Assembly (NCBI GenBank): GCA_965208275.1
Contig: OZ242331.1
Coordinates: 3,658,001 to 3,722,000, forward strand
Length of the DNA: 64,000 nt
Reading direction: 5' to 3'
Source of the DNA: Bin5 sp022827195
GTDB taxonomy: Bacteria; Chloroflexota; Anaerolineae; Caldilineales; Caldilineaceae
Below are positions 1 to 8,566 of the stretch, piece by piece. A program made the translations under genes and the position numbers. Under the pieces are notes generated by a model. It saw nothing but the letters and a program-made list of their open reading frames with translations, was not told the DNA's origin and ran no database searches. How positions within the stretch are numbered: position 1 is the stretch's first letter; the number at the start of each line of letters is the position of its first letter.

Positions 1-680
<680 letters not shown>

Positions 681-703
681 CGGCGAAAGATTCTCCTTGC
701 ATA

Positions 704-1153
704 TCAGGCGCGCTGCCATTCCCGAGACGATAGTAGACAGGTATGGCACGGTACGCCTATGATAGCAGGTAGGATAAAACGGGGAAAGTCGCGCAAATCT
801 GGCTGGGGAGGGCGAGGCCGAGATATGATTCGGGAACTATATAGGGGATTCGTCTGCCTATGGAAGACGGGGGCCAACTCGCCGGCCACGGAGCGCAACG
901 CGAGCAGGCCAACGCTTGTCGCCGCGTAGACCACGCCGCCTACGACTGCCTGACCCACAGGAATCGGGCCGCCAAGGTTGTCGTACCAGAAAAGGTTTCC
1001 GCTGGCCGCATCGAAAGCGTAATGATGCCTTTTATAGGCGCCTGCATTCGCGACTCCCTAGGCGACAGGCTCTATCGTTGGCCAATTCGGATCATAGTTG
1101 GGGTATCCGTAAAGGCCCGCTGCACAACCGACAGCAACCAGTACGATCGCCAT
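704..1153 (-). pseudogene. Decayed PQQ-blade (beta-propeller) lipoprotein gene
   Basis: From ATG 1151-1153 the minus strand reads a short hydrophobic leader (MAIVLVAVGCAAG), then meets an in-frame TAG at 1058-1060. In the same frame it continues with one recognisable PQQ/WD-like blade (YAFDAASGNLFWYDNLGG, then AVVGGVVYAATSVGLLALR). After that blade similarity stops and the frame ends at 704. Intact members of this type carry six to eight blades, so this is a truncated, nonsense-interrupted remnant. It fills most of the otherwise gene-free stretch 681-1261; I see nothing else convincing in the remaining bases. A second PQQ remnant lies at 12767-13569. Confidence 0.6.
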
Positions 1154-1261
1154 AATCGGCGGCAGTCACACCGACTTCAAACGCACGAGCAGAAAATTCT
1201 CCCTCTCGGCCCGTCGCAATGTCATTTTGAAACGACGGTGCACGCCGATAACCGAACCGAT

Positions 1262-2107
1262 CTAGTTTCTCGGCGCGCGGAAGCCGTTGGCCTCCGCCTC
1301 CTCCACGGTGCAGAACCAGAGGTCGCCCTCGTTCGCCTTCATGTTCACCCGCGCGTAGGAGGGCGATTCCCCTTCAATATGGTAGATCTTCGTATCGTTC
1401 CTCGTGTTCACATTGCCCTTGATATTGCATGACGGGTCGGGCTTGCTCACGCAGCCCTGCGGGCAGCCAACCTGCGCGTCCTGCCCCGATCCCGTCCGGA
1501 CAGGCGTCGGATGCGACGTGGGCGTTGGCGTCGGGTCAAATGTGAGCGTGCAGGCCGACCAGAGCCCGACGCCGGCCAGCAGCGCGTTCTCGGCCGCCTC
1601 CCGCGACATGTCCGCGTACTTGCCAGGGTTGCCATAGTCGTTGTAGACCGCCAGCCCCTCCTCCAGCAGCCGCAGGTTCCACAACACGGACCCCTCGTCC
1701 GTCTCCACCCACACATAGGCGAGCACACGGTCGAACCGGTCTCGGCCCATCGCCTCGATGCCGATTTGCTGCCCCAGCAGCGTCTTGGTGGATTCCGACG
1801 CCTGCGCGCCGAAGCACTCCTCAGGCCGGTTCGGATGCACCGTCTCCGGCGTATCCACGTCCAGCAGCCGAACCCTCTCCTCCACCCCGTCCTCGAAGCG
1901 CATGGTCAGCGTATCGCCGTCAGCCACCCGCACGACCAGGCCCCACACGGCCTCCTCCGGCAGGTTGGTAAAGACGGTTACCCTTGCCGGCCTGACGGCT
2001 GATGGGGGAAGTTGCGTGGGCGTCGGTGTTGGCGTCGGCGTTTCCGTCGCTGTGGGCGTGGGTGTGGGTGGCGGCGTGCACGTGGGTGCCGGGGGGCATG
2101 CGGCCAC
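1262..2107 (-). CDS. Thermonuclease (SNase-fold) family protein
   Basis: Staphylococcal-nuclease-like secreted or surface nuclease. After a Thr/Pro-rich linker, the SNase core shows VVRVADGDTL, the catalytic segment VRLLDVDTPETV (Arg plus Asp/Glu of the active site), RFDRVLAYVW (second catalytic Arg) and LLEEGLAVYNDYG. A Cys-containing C-terminal module follows (CNIKGNVN, KIYHIEGESP, GDLWFCTVEEAEANGFR); it is often appended to such nucleases in environmental bacteria. The reading frame stays open upstream to a TAG at 2207-2209. The GTG at 2105-2107 is the start used here, but it lacks a good ribosome site. In the same frame beyond the TAG lies a membrane anchor (2210-2314), so the gene was probably longer once. 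Confidence 0.8.
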   Translation of the reverse strand: MAACPPAPTCTPPPTPTPTATETPTPTPTPTQLPPSAVRPARVTVFTNLPEEAVWGLVVRVADGDTLTMRFEDGVEERVRLLDVDTPETVHPNRPEECFGAQASESTKTLLGQQIGIEAMGRDRFDRVLAYVWVETDEGSVLWNLRLLEEGLAVYNDYGNPGKYADMSREAAENALLAGVGLWSACTLTFDPTPTPTSHPTPVRTGSGQDAQVGCPQGCVSKPDPSCNIKGNVNTRNDTKIYHIEGESPSYARVNMKANEGDLWFCTVEEAEANGFRAPRN

Positions 2108-2209
2108 CGGCGTATGCTTGGGCGCCGGCGTGCCGGTAGCCGTAGCCGTGACTGTAGCCCTTACCTCTGTGCCCCGGACCGCCGTCGGTGTAGTCCGCGA
2201 CTCCGACTA

Positions 2210-2314
2210 CTCTATGGCCCCATCGCCTTCACCCTGACCGCCGAGCGCGAGGCCGATCAGAATGCCTATCATGACAAACGCCGCGACCGCTATGATATTT
2301 CGAACTGTTTTCAA
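2210..2314 (-). pseudogene. Severed N-terminal membrane anchor of the thermonuclease
   Basis: Starting at TTG 2312-2314, preceded by GGGGGGTGAG, the frame encodes a short basic start and one transmembrane segment (IIAVAAFVMIGILIGLALGG). It ends in a TAG at 2207-2209. The nuclease frame continues directly behind the TAG without any shift, through a Thr/Pro-rich linker into the SNase domain. The simplest reading is a membrane-tethered nuclease whose anchor was separated by a nonsense mutation. Sequencing error or use of an internal start remain possible. Confidence 0.5.
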
Positions 2315-2431
2315 CAGCTCACCCCCCGATACAGTAGACTCGACTTTCGTGACGCATTCACGAAGTTGGAGTCGGGGTTGGTAGGTGCGCTCGTTCTTTT
2401 TGGGCCCTGCCTATACCTCCCGAGGCACAGT

Positions 2432-3046
2432 CTACGCGCGGCGCATCAGCGACGACAGCCGTTCGAATCGTTCCCGCAGCGGCGACCACACGTGCTGCGT
2501 GTGCAGGTCTGCCAGCTCCAGGATGCGCGCGTCCTCTCTGTCCGGGTAGTAGCGGCGGCGGTAGCCAACCTCGGCAAAACTCAGTTTGCGGTAGAGCCGC
2601 AGCGCGACCTGGTTGCTGACGCGCACCTCCAGCGTGGCGGTACGCGCGCCCTCCTCGCGGCCCAGCGCCAGCAGCGCCAACAGCAGCCACTCGCCGATCG
2701 AACGGCCGCGCCAGTCCGGCTGCACTGCAATGGTGACGATGTGCATCTCGGCGCCGAAGCGCATGAAGCCGCCCTGGGCGATCAGCGCGGGCAATGCGGG
2801 GGGATTGGTTCCAGGAACGGGGGAGACCTTGAGATAGCGGCTGCGCCGGTTGCGGGTCAGCTCGCTGTGGTAGGTGGCCAGCGACCAGGGAGACGGAAAG
2901 CTGACCGCCTCAAGGGCCATCACCGCGGCCAGATCGGCCAGGGTCAGCGGACCGATCTCCAACGCACGGGGCCGCTGGACCGCGTCGCGCGGGTCAGTCT
3001 CTCCCTCATAGCCGGGCAGAGCCGCCCCCTCCTCAGTGATGGACAT
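2432..3046 (-). CDS. rimI: Ribosomal-protein-alanine N-acetyltransferase RimI-like
   Basis: GNAT acetyltransferase of the RimI type, 204 aa from ATG 3044-3046 (a TTG at 3067 would add seven residues). The acetyl-CoA site is visible as VQPDWRGRSIGEWLL, preceded by the beta strand MHIVTIAVQ. The C-terminal half has the RimI pattern TLEVRVSNQVALRLYRKLSF followed by VGYRRRYYPD and DARILEL. RimI acetylates the N-terminal alanine of ribosomal protein S18 in E. coli. It lies 60 bp behind tsaB on the same strand, the common tsaB-rimI arrangement, which supports the call. Confidence 0.85.
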   Translation of the reverse strand: MSITEEGAALPGYEGETDPRDAVQRPRALEIGPLTLADLAAVMALEAVSFPSPWSLATYHSELTRNRRSRYLKVSPVPGTNPPALPALIAQGGFMRFGAEMHIVTIAVQPDWRGRSIGEWLLLALLALGREEGARTATLEVRVSNQVALRLYRKLSFAEVGYRRRYYPDREDARILELADLHTQHVWSPLRERFERLSSLMRRA

Positions 3047-3106
3047 AATCGTTACGCAAGGGAACAAATGTGCTGGTCACTGACGACCAGCATCTGACAA
3101 CTGCTG

Positions 3107-3853
3107 TCATCGGGGGGGAAGCAGATAGAGCGGTTGCAAGGGCGTCGTGAGCGCAGTTGAGCCGGCGCGCAGGTGGCGCAGCGCGAGTCGGACCAGCGAC
3201 TCACCGCGCGACTCCATCGAGCCGAACTGCGCGGTAAGGGCGGAGCCGCGGCCATCAGCCGACAGATCGAAATCGGGGGAAGGGTCGATACAGCGCACGC
3301 TATGCAGACCTTGCACTGCCTGACGGAGGTCATCAGTCAGTTCGCCCGCGAGCCAAACGGGGCGATTTTCCGTGCGCAGCGCAGCAGCAAGCTCGTCAGC
3401 TTGCCCGGCGCGGTGCTCCGAAACGGGCGGCAGCCAGAGCGGGTCATCGAGCGGCGCTGGTGCCCAATTGAAGCGGCCGCGTCCGGCCTGCAGCACGGGC
3501 CAGACCGCTGCGCCTGCACCCGCGGCGAGCGGTGCAAAACGGGCCGCGGTGACGCTCAGCACCGGCAGACCGACGACGCGGGGAGGCTGCGGCAGTCCCA
3601 GCACAATCCCTTTGACCGCGCTGATGCCGATGCGCACACCGGTGAAGCTCCCCGGCCCGGTGGTGACGGCGACCGCGTCGATCGCGTCAATGTCGACGCC
3701 GGCCTGCTCCATCATCCGCGATACCGCCGGCAGCGTCTCCTCGGTCTGGCGCCGCCGCGTGCGCCAGACTCGTTCCGCCAGCACCGAGTCGCTCGCGGGG
3801 TCGAACAGGACCACCGTGCAGATCGAGGAGGCGACATCCAGTGCGAGCAGCAT
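3107..3853 (-). CDS. tsaB: tRNA threonylcarbamoyladenosine biosynthesis protein TsaB
   Basis: ASKHA-fold protein of 248 aa. It scaffolds TsaD in the complex that makes t6A37 on ANN-decoding tRNAs. The start ATG 3851-3853 gives MLLALDVASSICTVVL, the standard TsaB N-terminus. VTTGPGSFTGVRIGISAVKG is the family signature. An upstream in-frame extension would only translate a low-complexity repeat (3856-3901), so I reject it. The C-terminal region is less conserved, as is usual. It is followed by rimI; tsaD itself is not in the window. A start-proximal repeat replaces an obvious Shine-Dalgarno. Confidence 0.88.
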   Translation of the reverse strand: MLLALDVASSICTVVLFDPASDSVLAERVWRTRRRQTEETLPAVSRMMEQAGVDIDAIDAVAVTTGPGSFTGVRIGISAVKGIVLGLPQPPRVVGLPVLSVTAARFAPLAAGAGAAVWPVLQAGRGRFNWAPAPLDDPLWLPPVSEHRAGQADELAAALRTENRPVWLAGELTDDLRQAVQGLHSVRCIDPSPDFDLSADGRGSALTAQFGSMESRGESLVRLALRHLRAGSTALTTPLQPLYLLPPR

Positions 3854-3855
3854 AC

Positions 3856-3901
3856 GGCAGTGGCCAGTGGCCGGTGGCCGGTTGTCGGTGGCCACCGGTC
3901 A
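3856..3901. repeat. Start-proximal GGCCRGTGG low-complexity repeat
   Basis: Degenerate array of the words CAGTGGCC, GGTGGCC and GGTTGTCGG, lying directly upstream of the tsaB start and reaching the aldolase stop codon. Comparable arrays precede other genes in this window (48321-48402, 40100-40145, 53330-53372). Confidence 0.6.
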
Positions 3902-5314
3902 GTCGGCGAGCCCTTCGTCGTCGCCCGCGCCGCGGGTGAGTACCGGCATTGGTTTATGATGGGCAACAGGTGTGACGATTTGGTCCACCAGCCTTCGCGT
4001 GCCGGCGACGTTCAGCTTTTCGTAGAAGAAGGCGTAGTGGTCCTCCACCGCGGCAAAAATGTCTTCGGATTGCTCAGGCGGCAGCGACCACAGCTCCGGC
4101 TTGAACGGCCCCAGCGCCTTCTTGCGCGTCTTCAAGTAGAAGACTAGATCGGTATCGCTGGCGCCGCGCTCGTCGGCGTGATGCGCGTCCAGATGGGCGT
4201 GCATTTGGGCGCGCAGCGGCTCGGGAAAGCCGGGGTGGTCGAAGAAGGTGTTCATAAAGCCGGTGGCCAGATGAATCTCAATCGTCTGCGTCTCGGGGAA
4301 CTTGCTGAACATCTCAGTCGGCAGCGTGCTGGCGCCGTGCTGGACCGCGCCCCCAGAGCCGTGGAAGCGGGCGCGCTCGCCCAGGTCGCGCAGCGTCTCG
4401 AAGTCGACCGCGACGTCGGCCTGGCTGCTGTCGGGCAGCAGAATACCGCCATGCGTCGTGCCGGTGGCCACGCTGATCTTGCTGAGACCGGCGTAGTCGC
4501 CCAGCTCGGCCAGCGCGGCCTTGTAGCCGTCGACGTAGGCGTCCAGCTCGGGCACGGTCGAGTTCTTCTCGCCGACCTCTCCGATCTCGCCGCCGAGGCT
4601 GATGGTGACGCCTTCCGGCTCCAGGTCGCGGATGAACTTGGTGAGCTGGGCCGAACGCAGGTAGTTTTCACGCTGCTGCGCGTCGAGCGAGAGCTGCTCG
4701 AGCGTGACGAGCGTGCTCGTGTCGATGTCTATGTTCCAGTAACCGGCCGCCACGGCCTTCTTGGCCAGCGCCTTCACCTCGTGCAGCGCGGCGTCCGGGT
4801 CGGTCTTGTACTTTTTGCCGTCGACCTGAAAGTGGTCGCCCTGGATGAAAATCGGGCCGCTGTAGCCCTCTTTGATTGCGGCGGCAATGAGCACGGTTGC
4901 GAACTCGGCCGGCTCCTGGAAGGTGTAACCCATTTCGCTGCGGGCGATCTCGAAGATGAAGGCGCCCGTTTGAGTCCGCTGCGCGGCGCGGTAGGCGGCG
5001 CGACCGGCCTCGTAGGTGGCGAAACGCATATTCATTGCCGGAATGGTGCGGTTTGACCAGGCGTCCGCGGCCCTCGCCATATAGAGCTCGTGGATGCTGG
5101 CCGGGCACGCGCCCATCAACTGGCCCAACTCCCAAATGAGCCAGCGGCTGAATGCCTTCACCGCAAATGTGCCGAAGACCGCATCACGTACAAGCGTGTC
5201 GATGTGGACGGCGCGCACCCTTTCCGCGTCGAGCAGGTCGACGCGCCCGCGGTCGTTGATGTCGACCGCTGCCTTCAGATCGCGGCGCAATTCATGGACG
5301 GATTCGTGTATCAC
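3899..5314 (-). CDS. Class II (zinc) fructose-bisphosphate aldolase-like protein
   Basis: 471-aa TIM-barrel protein of the class II aldolase superfamily, longer than the usual 280-360 aa. Start GTG 5312-5314 is chosen for its good ribosome site (GAGAGGA). Recognisable elements are FIQGDHFQVD, with the His expected to bind zinc, then ISLGGEIGEVG, ISVATGTTHGG with a further His, and FHGSGGAVQHG, the phosphate loop. Class II aldolases cleave or form ketose 1,6-bisphosphates; the exact sugar cannot be told from sequence. The long C-terminal part (LKTRKKALGPFKPELW onward) is typical of a large-aldolase subfamily. The stop at 3899 lies within the repeat before tsaB. Confidence 0.75.
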   Translation of the reverse strand: MIHESVHELRRDLKAAVDINDRGRVDLLDAERVRAVHIDTLVRDAVFGTFAVKAFSRWLIWELGQLMGACPASIHELYMARAADAWSNRTIPAMNMRFATYEAGRAAYRAAQRTQTGAFIFEIARSEMGYTFQEPAEFATVLIAAAIKEGYSGPIFIQGDHFQVDGKKYKTDPDAALHEVKALAKKAVAAGYWNIDIDTSTLVTLEQLSLDAQQRENYLRSAQLTKFIRDLEPEGVTISLGGEIGEVGEKNSTVPELDAYVDGYKAALAELGDYAGLSKISVATGTTHGGILLPDSSQADVAVDFETLRDLGERARFHGSGGAVQHGASTLPTEMFSKFPETQTIEIHLATGFMNTFFDHPGFPEPLRAQMHAHLDAHHADERGASDTDLVFYLKTRKKALGPFKPELWSLPPEQSEDIFAAVEDHYAFFYEKLNVAGTRRLVDQIVTPVAHHKPMPVLTRGAGDDEGLAD

Positions 5315-5395
5315 ACTCGTTCCTCTCGGACCACATTGGCGGCGATGCCTAACGGCCGGACGGGTTGCCATGCGGGGCACACTCCCCCCGCTTCT

Positions 5396-5425
5396 TTGAC
5401 CGCCATTCGATCCATTGGGTAGAAT
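5396..5425 (+). promoter_or_regulatory. Sigma-70-type promoter of nfo
   Basis: TTGACC (5396-5401), an 18-nt spacer, TAGAAT (5420-5425). Transcription should begin near 5433, leaving a leader of about 95 nt before nfo. The leader contains an AAGGAG-preceded 19-codon reading frame (GTG 5452 to TAA 5511) and a 14-bp direct repeat. Confidence 0.5.
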
Positions 5426-5476
5426 AGCAGAAAGCTGCAAGGAGAGACAAAGTGGGCTGCGCGAACCGAGGGGCGG

Positions 5477-5506
5477 GCAGCCATTTCATTCTGCAGCCAT
5501 TTCATT
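5477..5506. repeat. Two copies of GCAGCCATTTCATT, 16-bp period
   Basis: GCAGCCATTTCATT occurs at 5477-5490 and again at 5493-5506, two bases apart, inside the nfo leader. It may be an operator-like direct repeat or a slippage product. Confidence 0.6.
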
Positions 5507-5526
5507 TTTAAGAGCGGAGGCACTCG

Positions 5527-6423
5527 ATGTCAGGACTAAAACTGGGCGCACACATGTCGATCGCCGGTGGCGTGAGCAACGCGCTGGATGCGGCCGAGGC
5601 CGTCCACAGCAATGCTGTGCAGGTCTTCATGAAGAGCAATCGTCAGTGGAGCGGACCAAAGGTGAGCGAAGATGACGTTTCGCGCTGGAATGAACAGATG
5701 CCCTCCAAGGGGGTCGGATTCGCTGTCAGTCACGCTTCCTATCTCATCAACCTGGCCTCGCCCAAAGACGACCTGTGGGAGAAGAGCGTCGCCGCGTTCG
5801 CCGATGAGCTGCAGCGGGCCTACGCCTACGGCATTGGCCACGTCGTGCTGCATCCGGGCGCGCATACGGGCAGCGGCGAAGAGGCCGGGTTGCAGCGGAT
5901 TGCGGACGCGCTCAACCGCATCCACGCGCAGCTGCCCGAATGCGCCGACGTAGTCACGCTGCTGGAATTGATGGCGGGACAGGGGACCACGCTGGGCTAC
6001 ACCTTCGCACAGCTGGCGCAGATCATTGCGCTGGTGGAAGTGAAGGAGCGGGTGGGCGTCTGCCTCGACACCTGTCACGCGCTGGCCGCGGGCTACGATT
6101 TTCGAACGGAAGAGGGATACGAGGCGATGATGGCGGAGATCGAGGAGACGGTCGGCATCGATAGCGTCGGTTGCTGGCACTTCAACGACAGCGCCAACGA
6201 CCACGGCAGCCGCAAGGACCGGCATGCCCACATCGGCGAAGGTTTCGTCGGCGCGGAGGGCTTCCGTCACATTCTCAACGATATACGTTGGGACGGCGTG
6301 CCGATGCTGCTGGAGACGCCCAAAAAAGAGGACGGCGACGGTAAGGACTTGATGAATCTGCGCGCGCTGGCCGCCCTGGTTGTCGACGCAGACCGCCTGC
6401 CGGAAGGTCTGCGTCCAGAGTAG
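5527..6423 (+). CDS. nfo: Deoxyribonuclease IV (AP endonuclease, Nfo family)
   Basis: 298-aa TIM-barrel trinuclear-zinc AP endonuclease that cuts 5' of abasic sites in base excision repair. The start ATG 5527 follows GGAGG by six bases. Signature blocks in order: LGAHMSIAGGVSNAL, NAVQVFMKSNRQW, HASYLINLASP, VVLHPGAHTG (metal His), LLELMAGQGTTLGYTF (metal Glu), VCLDTCHALAAGYDF (metal Asp and His), CWHFNDSANDHGSRKDRHAHIGEG split over two loops (metal His), and PMLLETPK. All expected metal ligands are present and the length is normal. It has its own promoter and is divergent from the aldolase. Confidence 0.95.
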   Translation: MSGLKLGAHMSIAGGVSNALDAAEAVHSNAVQVFMKSNRQWSGPKVSEDDVSRWNEQMPSKGVGFAVSHASYLINLASPKDDLWEKSVAAFADELQRAYAYGIGHVVLHPGAHTGSGEEAGLQRIADALNRIHAQLPECADVVTLLELMAGQGTTLGYTFAQLAQIIALVEVKERVGVCLDTCHALAAGYDFRTEEGYEAMMAEIEETVGIDSVGCWHFNDSANDHGSRKDRHAHIGEGFVGAEGFRHILNDIRWDGVPMLLETPKKEDGDGKDLMNLRALAALVVDADRLPEGLRPE

Positions 6424-6490
6424 CCTCCTGCCCACAGTCCCCTTACCGCTGCAAAGGAGACCGAACGATTGAAACCGGCGACTGCCGCCG

Positions 6491-8455
6491 TCACCAGTTC
6501 AACGACAGCAGACGCAGCAGCTCGGCCGGGGAGGTTGTGCCGCGCATGCGCACGCGTTTCAGCTGGAAGAGATTGCCGGTCGTGTGGGTGGCGCCGCCTT
6601 CGATCGTCACGCCGCCCCAGTAGCCGGCGCTCTCGAAAACGCGAATCGTGCTGTTATCGTAGCGCCCAAACGGGTAGGTGACGAATCGAGGCCGCACGCC
6701 GAGCTCGTATTCGATTGTCTCGGCACTGCCCAGCGCCTGCCAGACAAGATAACTGTCGGTGCGGTTGCGCAAGCTGGCATGGTTGCGCCCGTGGGACTCG
6801 ATGAACATGCCGGCGGCCTGCATTTCGCGCGCCATATCCCACGACATGTAGACTGGATTCTGCGCGTCGATATAGTCGGTCACGACGAAGAACATCGCCG
6901 TCATGCCGAACTCCTGCAGCAGGGGAAATGCGTTCTGGTAGTTGTCGCGATAGCCGTCGTCGAAGGTGAGTATAATCGGTTTTTCTGGCAGGGGTGCGCC
7001 CTGGTTGAGATGTTCGACGAGATCGTACATGCTGACGGTGGTGTAGCCGGCGTCGGCGAGGGTCTGAAGATGGCTTCTGAACAGGTCAGGGGCCACCGAC
7101 AGGTCGCGCCGGTAGATGTCGGCGCCGGGCGGGGGCACACTGACGTAGTGATACATCAGGACCGGCACGCGCGCTCTGCGAATAAGTCCGTCGGGCACGG
7201 GCGCCGGCTGCGCGACGATGGTCCTCGTCTGCGGCGTTGGCGTGGATTGCAGACCGTTGTGAATGCCGGGCAGCCTGAGGACTGCCTCGCTGTTGAAGAC
7301 GGCGGGCAGCATGATCACGGTCGGCTCTCGCTCCTCGGCCGTTTCCTCTTCGCTTGTCTGGGCCAAAATCCAGTCGTGGTATTGGCTGACGCGGGTGTAG
7401 ACGCCGTAGAACTCCGGCCGCGCGCAGCCGATGCCGAAGCTGACAATCCCGGCCAGCTGCCAGCCGCCTTCGCCGTCCGCCACGACAAGGGGACTGCCGC
7501 TGTCGCCGTGGCAGGCATCTTTACCCCCTTCGCTGTAACCGGCGCATAGAAGATTCTCGTTGATCATTCTGCCCATCGCATCGATGCAATCATCCTCGGA
7601 GACGATCGGCAGCTCCACCTGTTGCAGGTCGTAGGAGAGGAGGCCTTCGGCGCTGTCTTCGGAGAGCGCGCCCCAGCCGATTACGGTCGACAGGGTACCC
7701 GGCGCGGCCAGGTCAAGGTCTTCAGGCGACAGGAACGCGACCTGTTCGGCCTCTGCCGGCTGCGCGAGATGCAGCAGGGCGAGGTCGTGGGCAAAATCGT
7801 GCGCAAAGTCATAACCGTAGCTGGGGTGAAGGAGGATGCGGTCGACCTCGAAGCGGTGGCCCTGTCCGCTGCCGAGCCTGTGGACGCCGACGGTCACCGT
7901 GAGCTGCTCGGGCGCGGCATTTACGAAGCAGTGCGCGGCGGTCAACACCCAACTGGGAGCGACGAGCGAGCCGCCGCAGAAGGTGTAGGAGTCGGGTTCG
8001 GTGAAGGCGCGGATGGCGACGATCCACGGCCAGGCGTCGGACGCGGCCGTCTCCCCGCCGACGATCTGTCCCTGAAGCCCTGCGGACGGCAATGGAGTGG
8101 CCGTCGCCCCATTGGTCACGCCTGCTTGCGCAGTCTCTTCTGCGTTTGCCTTGATGGCGGCCTCGAGGGTGGCGGCGATTTCGGCCCCTTTGGGCGAGTC
8201 ACTATCCGGCGTCGGGGTCGCTTCGAGAGTGGACGCCTGCGCTGAACGCGGCTCGCCTGCCGAGACAGCCGGTTCCTGCAGAAGGATCTGATTGAACAGA
8301 TGCAGCAGGGCCAGCACCAGCATGCTGAACAGGATGCTGGTGGTCCATTTCGGGACAAATCTGCGGCGGGCGGCAGCACGAAATACGCCCCTGCCGGAGA
8401 GGGGCGCAGAAGAACCGGGCTTTTGCGAAGCTGGCCGACGAGCACGCCATTTCAT
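6491..8455 (-). CDS. Membrane-anchored trypsin-like protease fused to polysaccharide deacetylase
   Basis: 654 aa with two catalytic modules. A basic N-terminus and a membrane segment near residues 38-58 give a signal anchor; a low-complexity linker follows. Residues 131-365 form a complete S1 (trypsin) protease: IVGG at 131-134, catalytic His175 (TAAHC), Asp224 (HDLALL) and Ser319 (CHGDSGSPLV). A small FAHD duplication precedes Asp224. After a Thr/Pro linker, residues 430-654 form a NodB-type carbohydrate esterase: FDDGY (Asp499, Asp500), SHGRNH (His555, His559) and TYPFGRYD. Both sites look intact, so the protein could cut proteins and de-N-acetylate glycans at the cell surface. It is divergent from the crp-like gene, which has its own promoter. 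Confidence 0.85.
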   Translation of the reverse strand: MKWRARRPASQKPGSSAPLSGRGVFRAAARRRFVPKWTTSILFSMLVLALLHLFNQILLQEPAVSAGEPRSAQASTLEATPTPDSDSPKGAEIAATLEAAIKANAEETAQAGVTNGATATPLPSAGLQGQIVGGETAASDAWPWIVAIRAFTEPDSYTFCGGSLVAPSWVLTAAHCFVNAAPEQLTVTVGVHRLGSGQGHRFEVDRILLHPSYGYDFAHDFAHDLALLHLAQPAEAEQVAFLSPEDLDLAAPGTLSTVIGWGALSEDSAEGLLSYDLQQVELPIVSEDDCIDAMGRMINENLLCAGYSEGGKDACHGDSGSPLVVADGEGGWQLAGIVSFGIGCARPEFYGVYTRVSQYHDWILAQTSEEETAEEREPTVIMLPAVFNSEAVLRLPGIHNGLQSTPTPQTRTIVAQPAPVPDGLIRRARVPVLMYHYVSVPPPGADIYRRDLSVAPDLFRSHLQTLADAGYTTVSMYDLVEHLNQGAPLPEKPIILTFDDGYRDNYQNAFPLLQEFGMTAMFFVVTDYIDAQNPVYMSWDMAREMQAAGMFIESHGRNHASLRNRTDSYLVWQALGSAETIEYELGVRPRFVTYPFGRYDNSTIRVFESAGYWGGVTIEGGATHTTGNLFQLKRVRMRGTTSPAELLRLLSLNW

Positions 8456-8496
8456 GGCGGCATTTTAGCAGACCGGATTGGGAGCGGCAAAAAAGG

Positions 8497-8524
8497 TTGA
8501 TAATTTCGCCGCGACGCGTATAAT
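8497..8524 (+). promoter_or_regulatory. Sigma-70-type promoter of the Crp/Fnr gene
   Basis: TTGATA (8497-8502), a 16-nt spacer, TATAAT (8519-8524). It lies in the divergent gap 8456-8566, about 40 nt before the regulator start. Confidence 0.65.
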
Positions 8525-8566
8525 TATGGTTCCACTCTCAACTGAAATCAGTCACAGAGACGCAAA

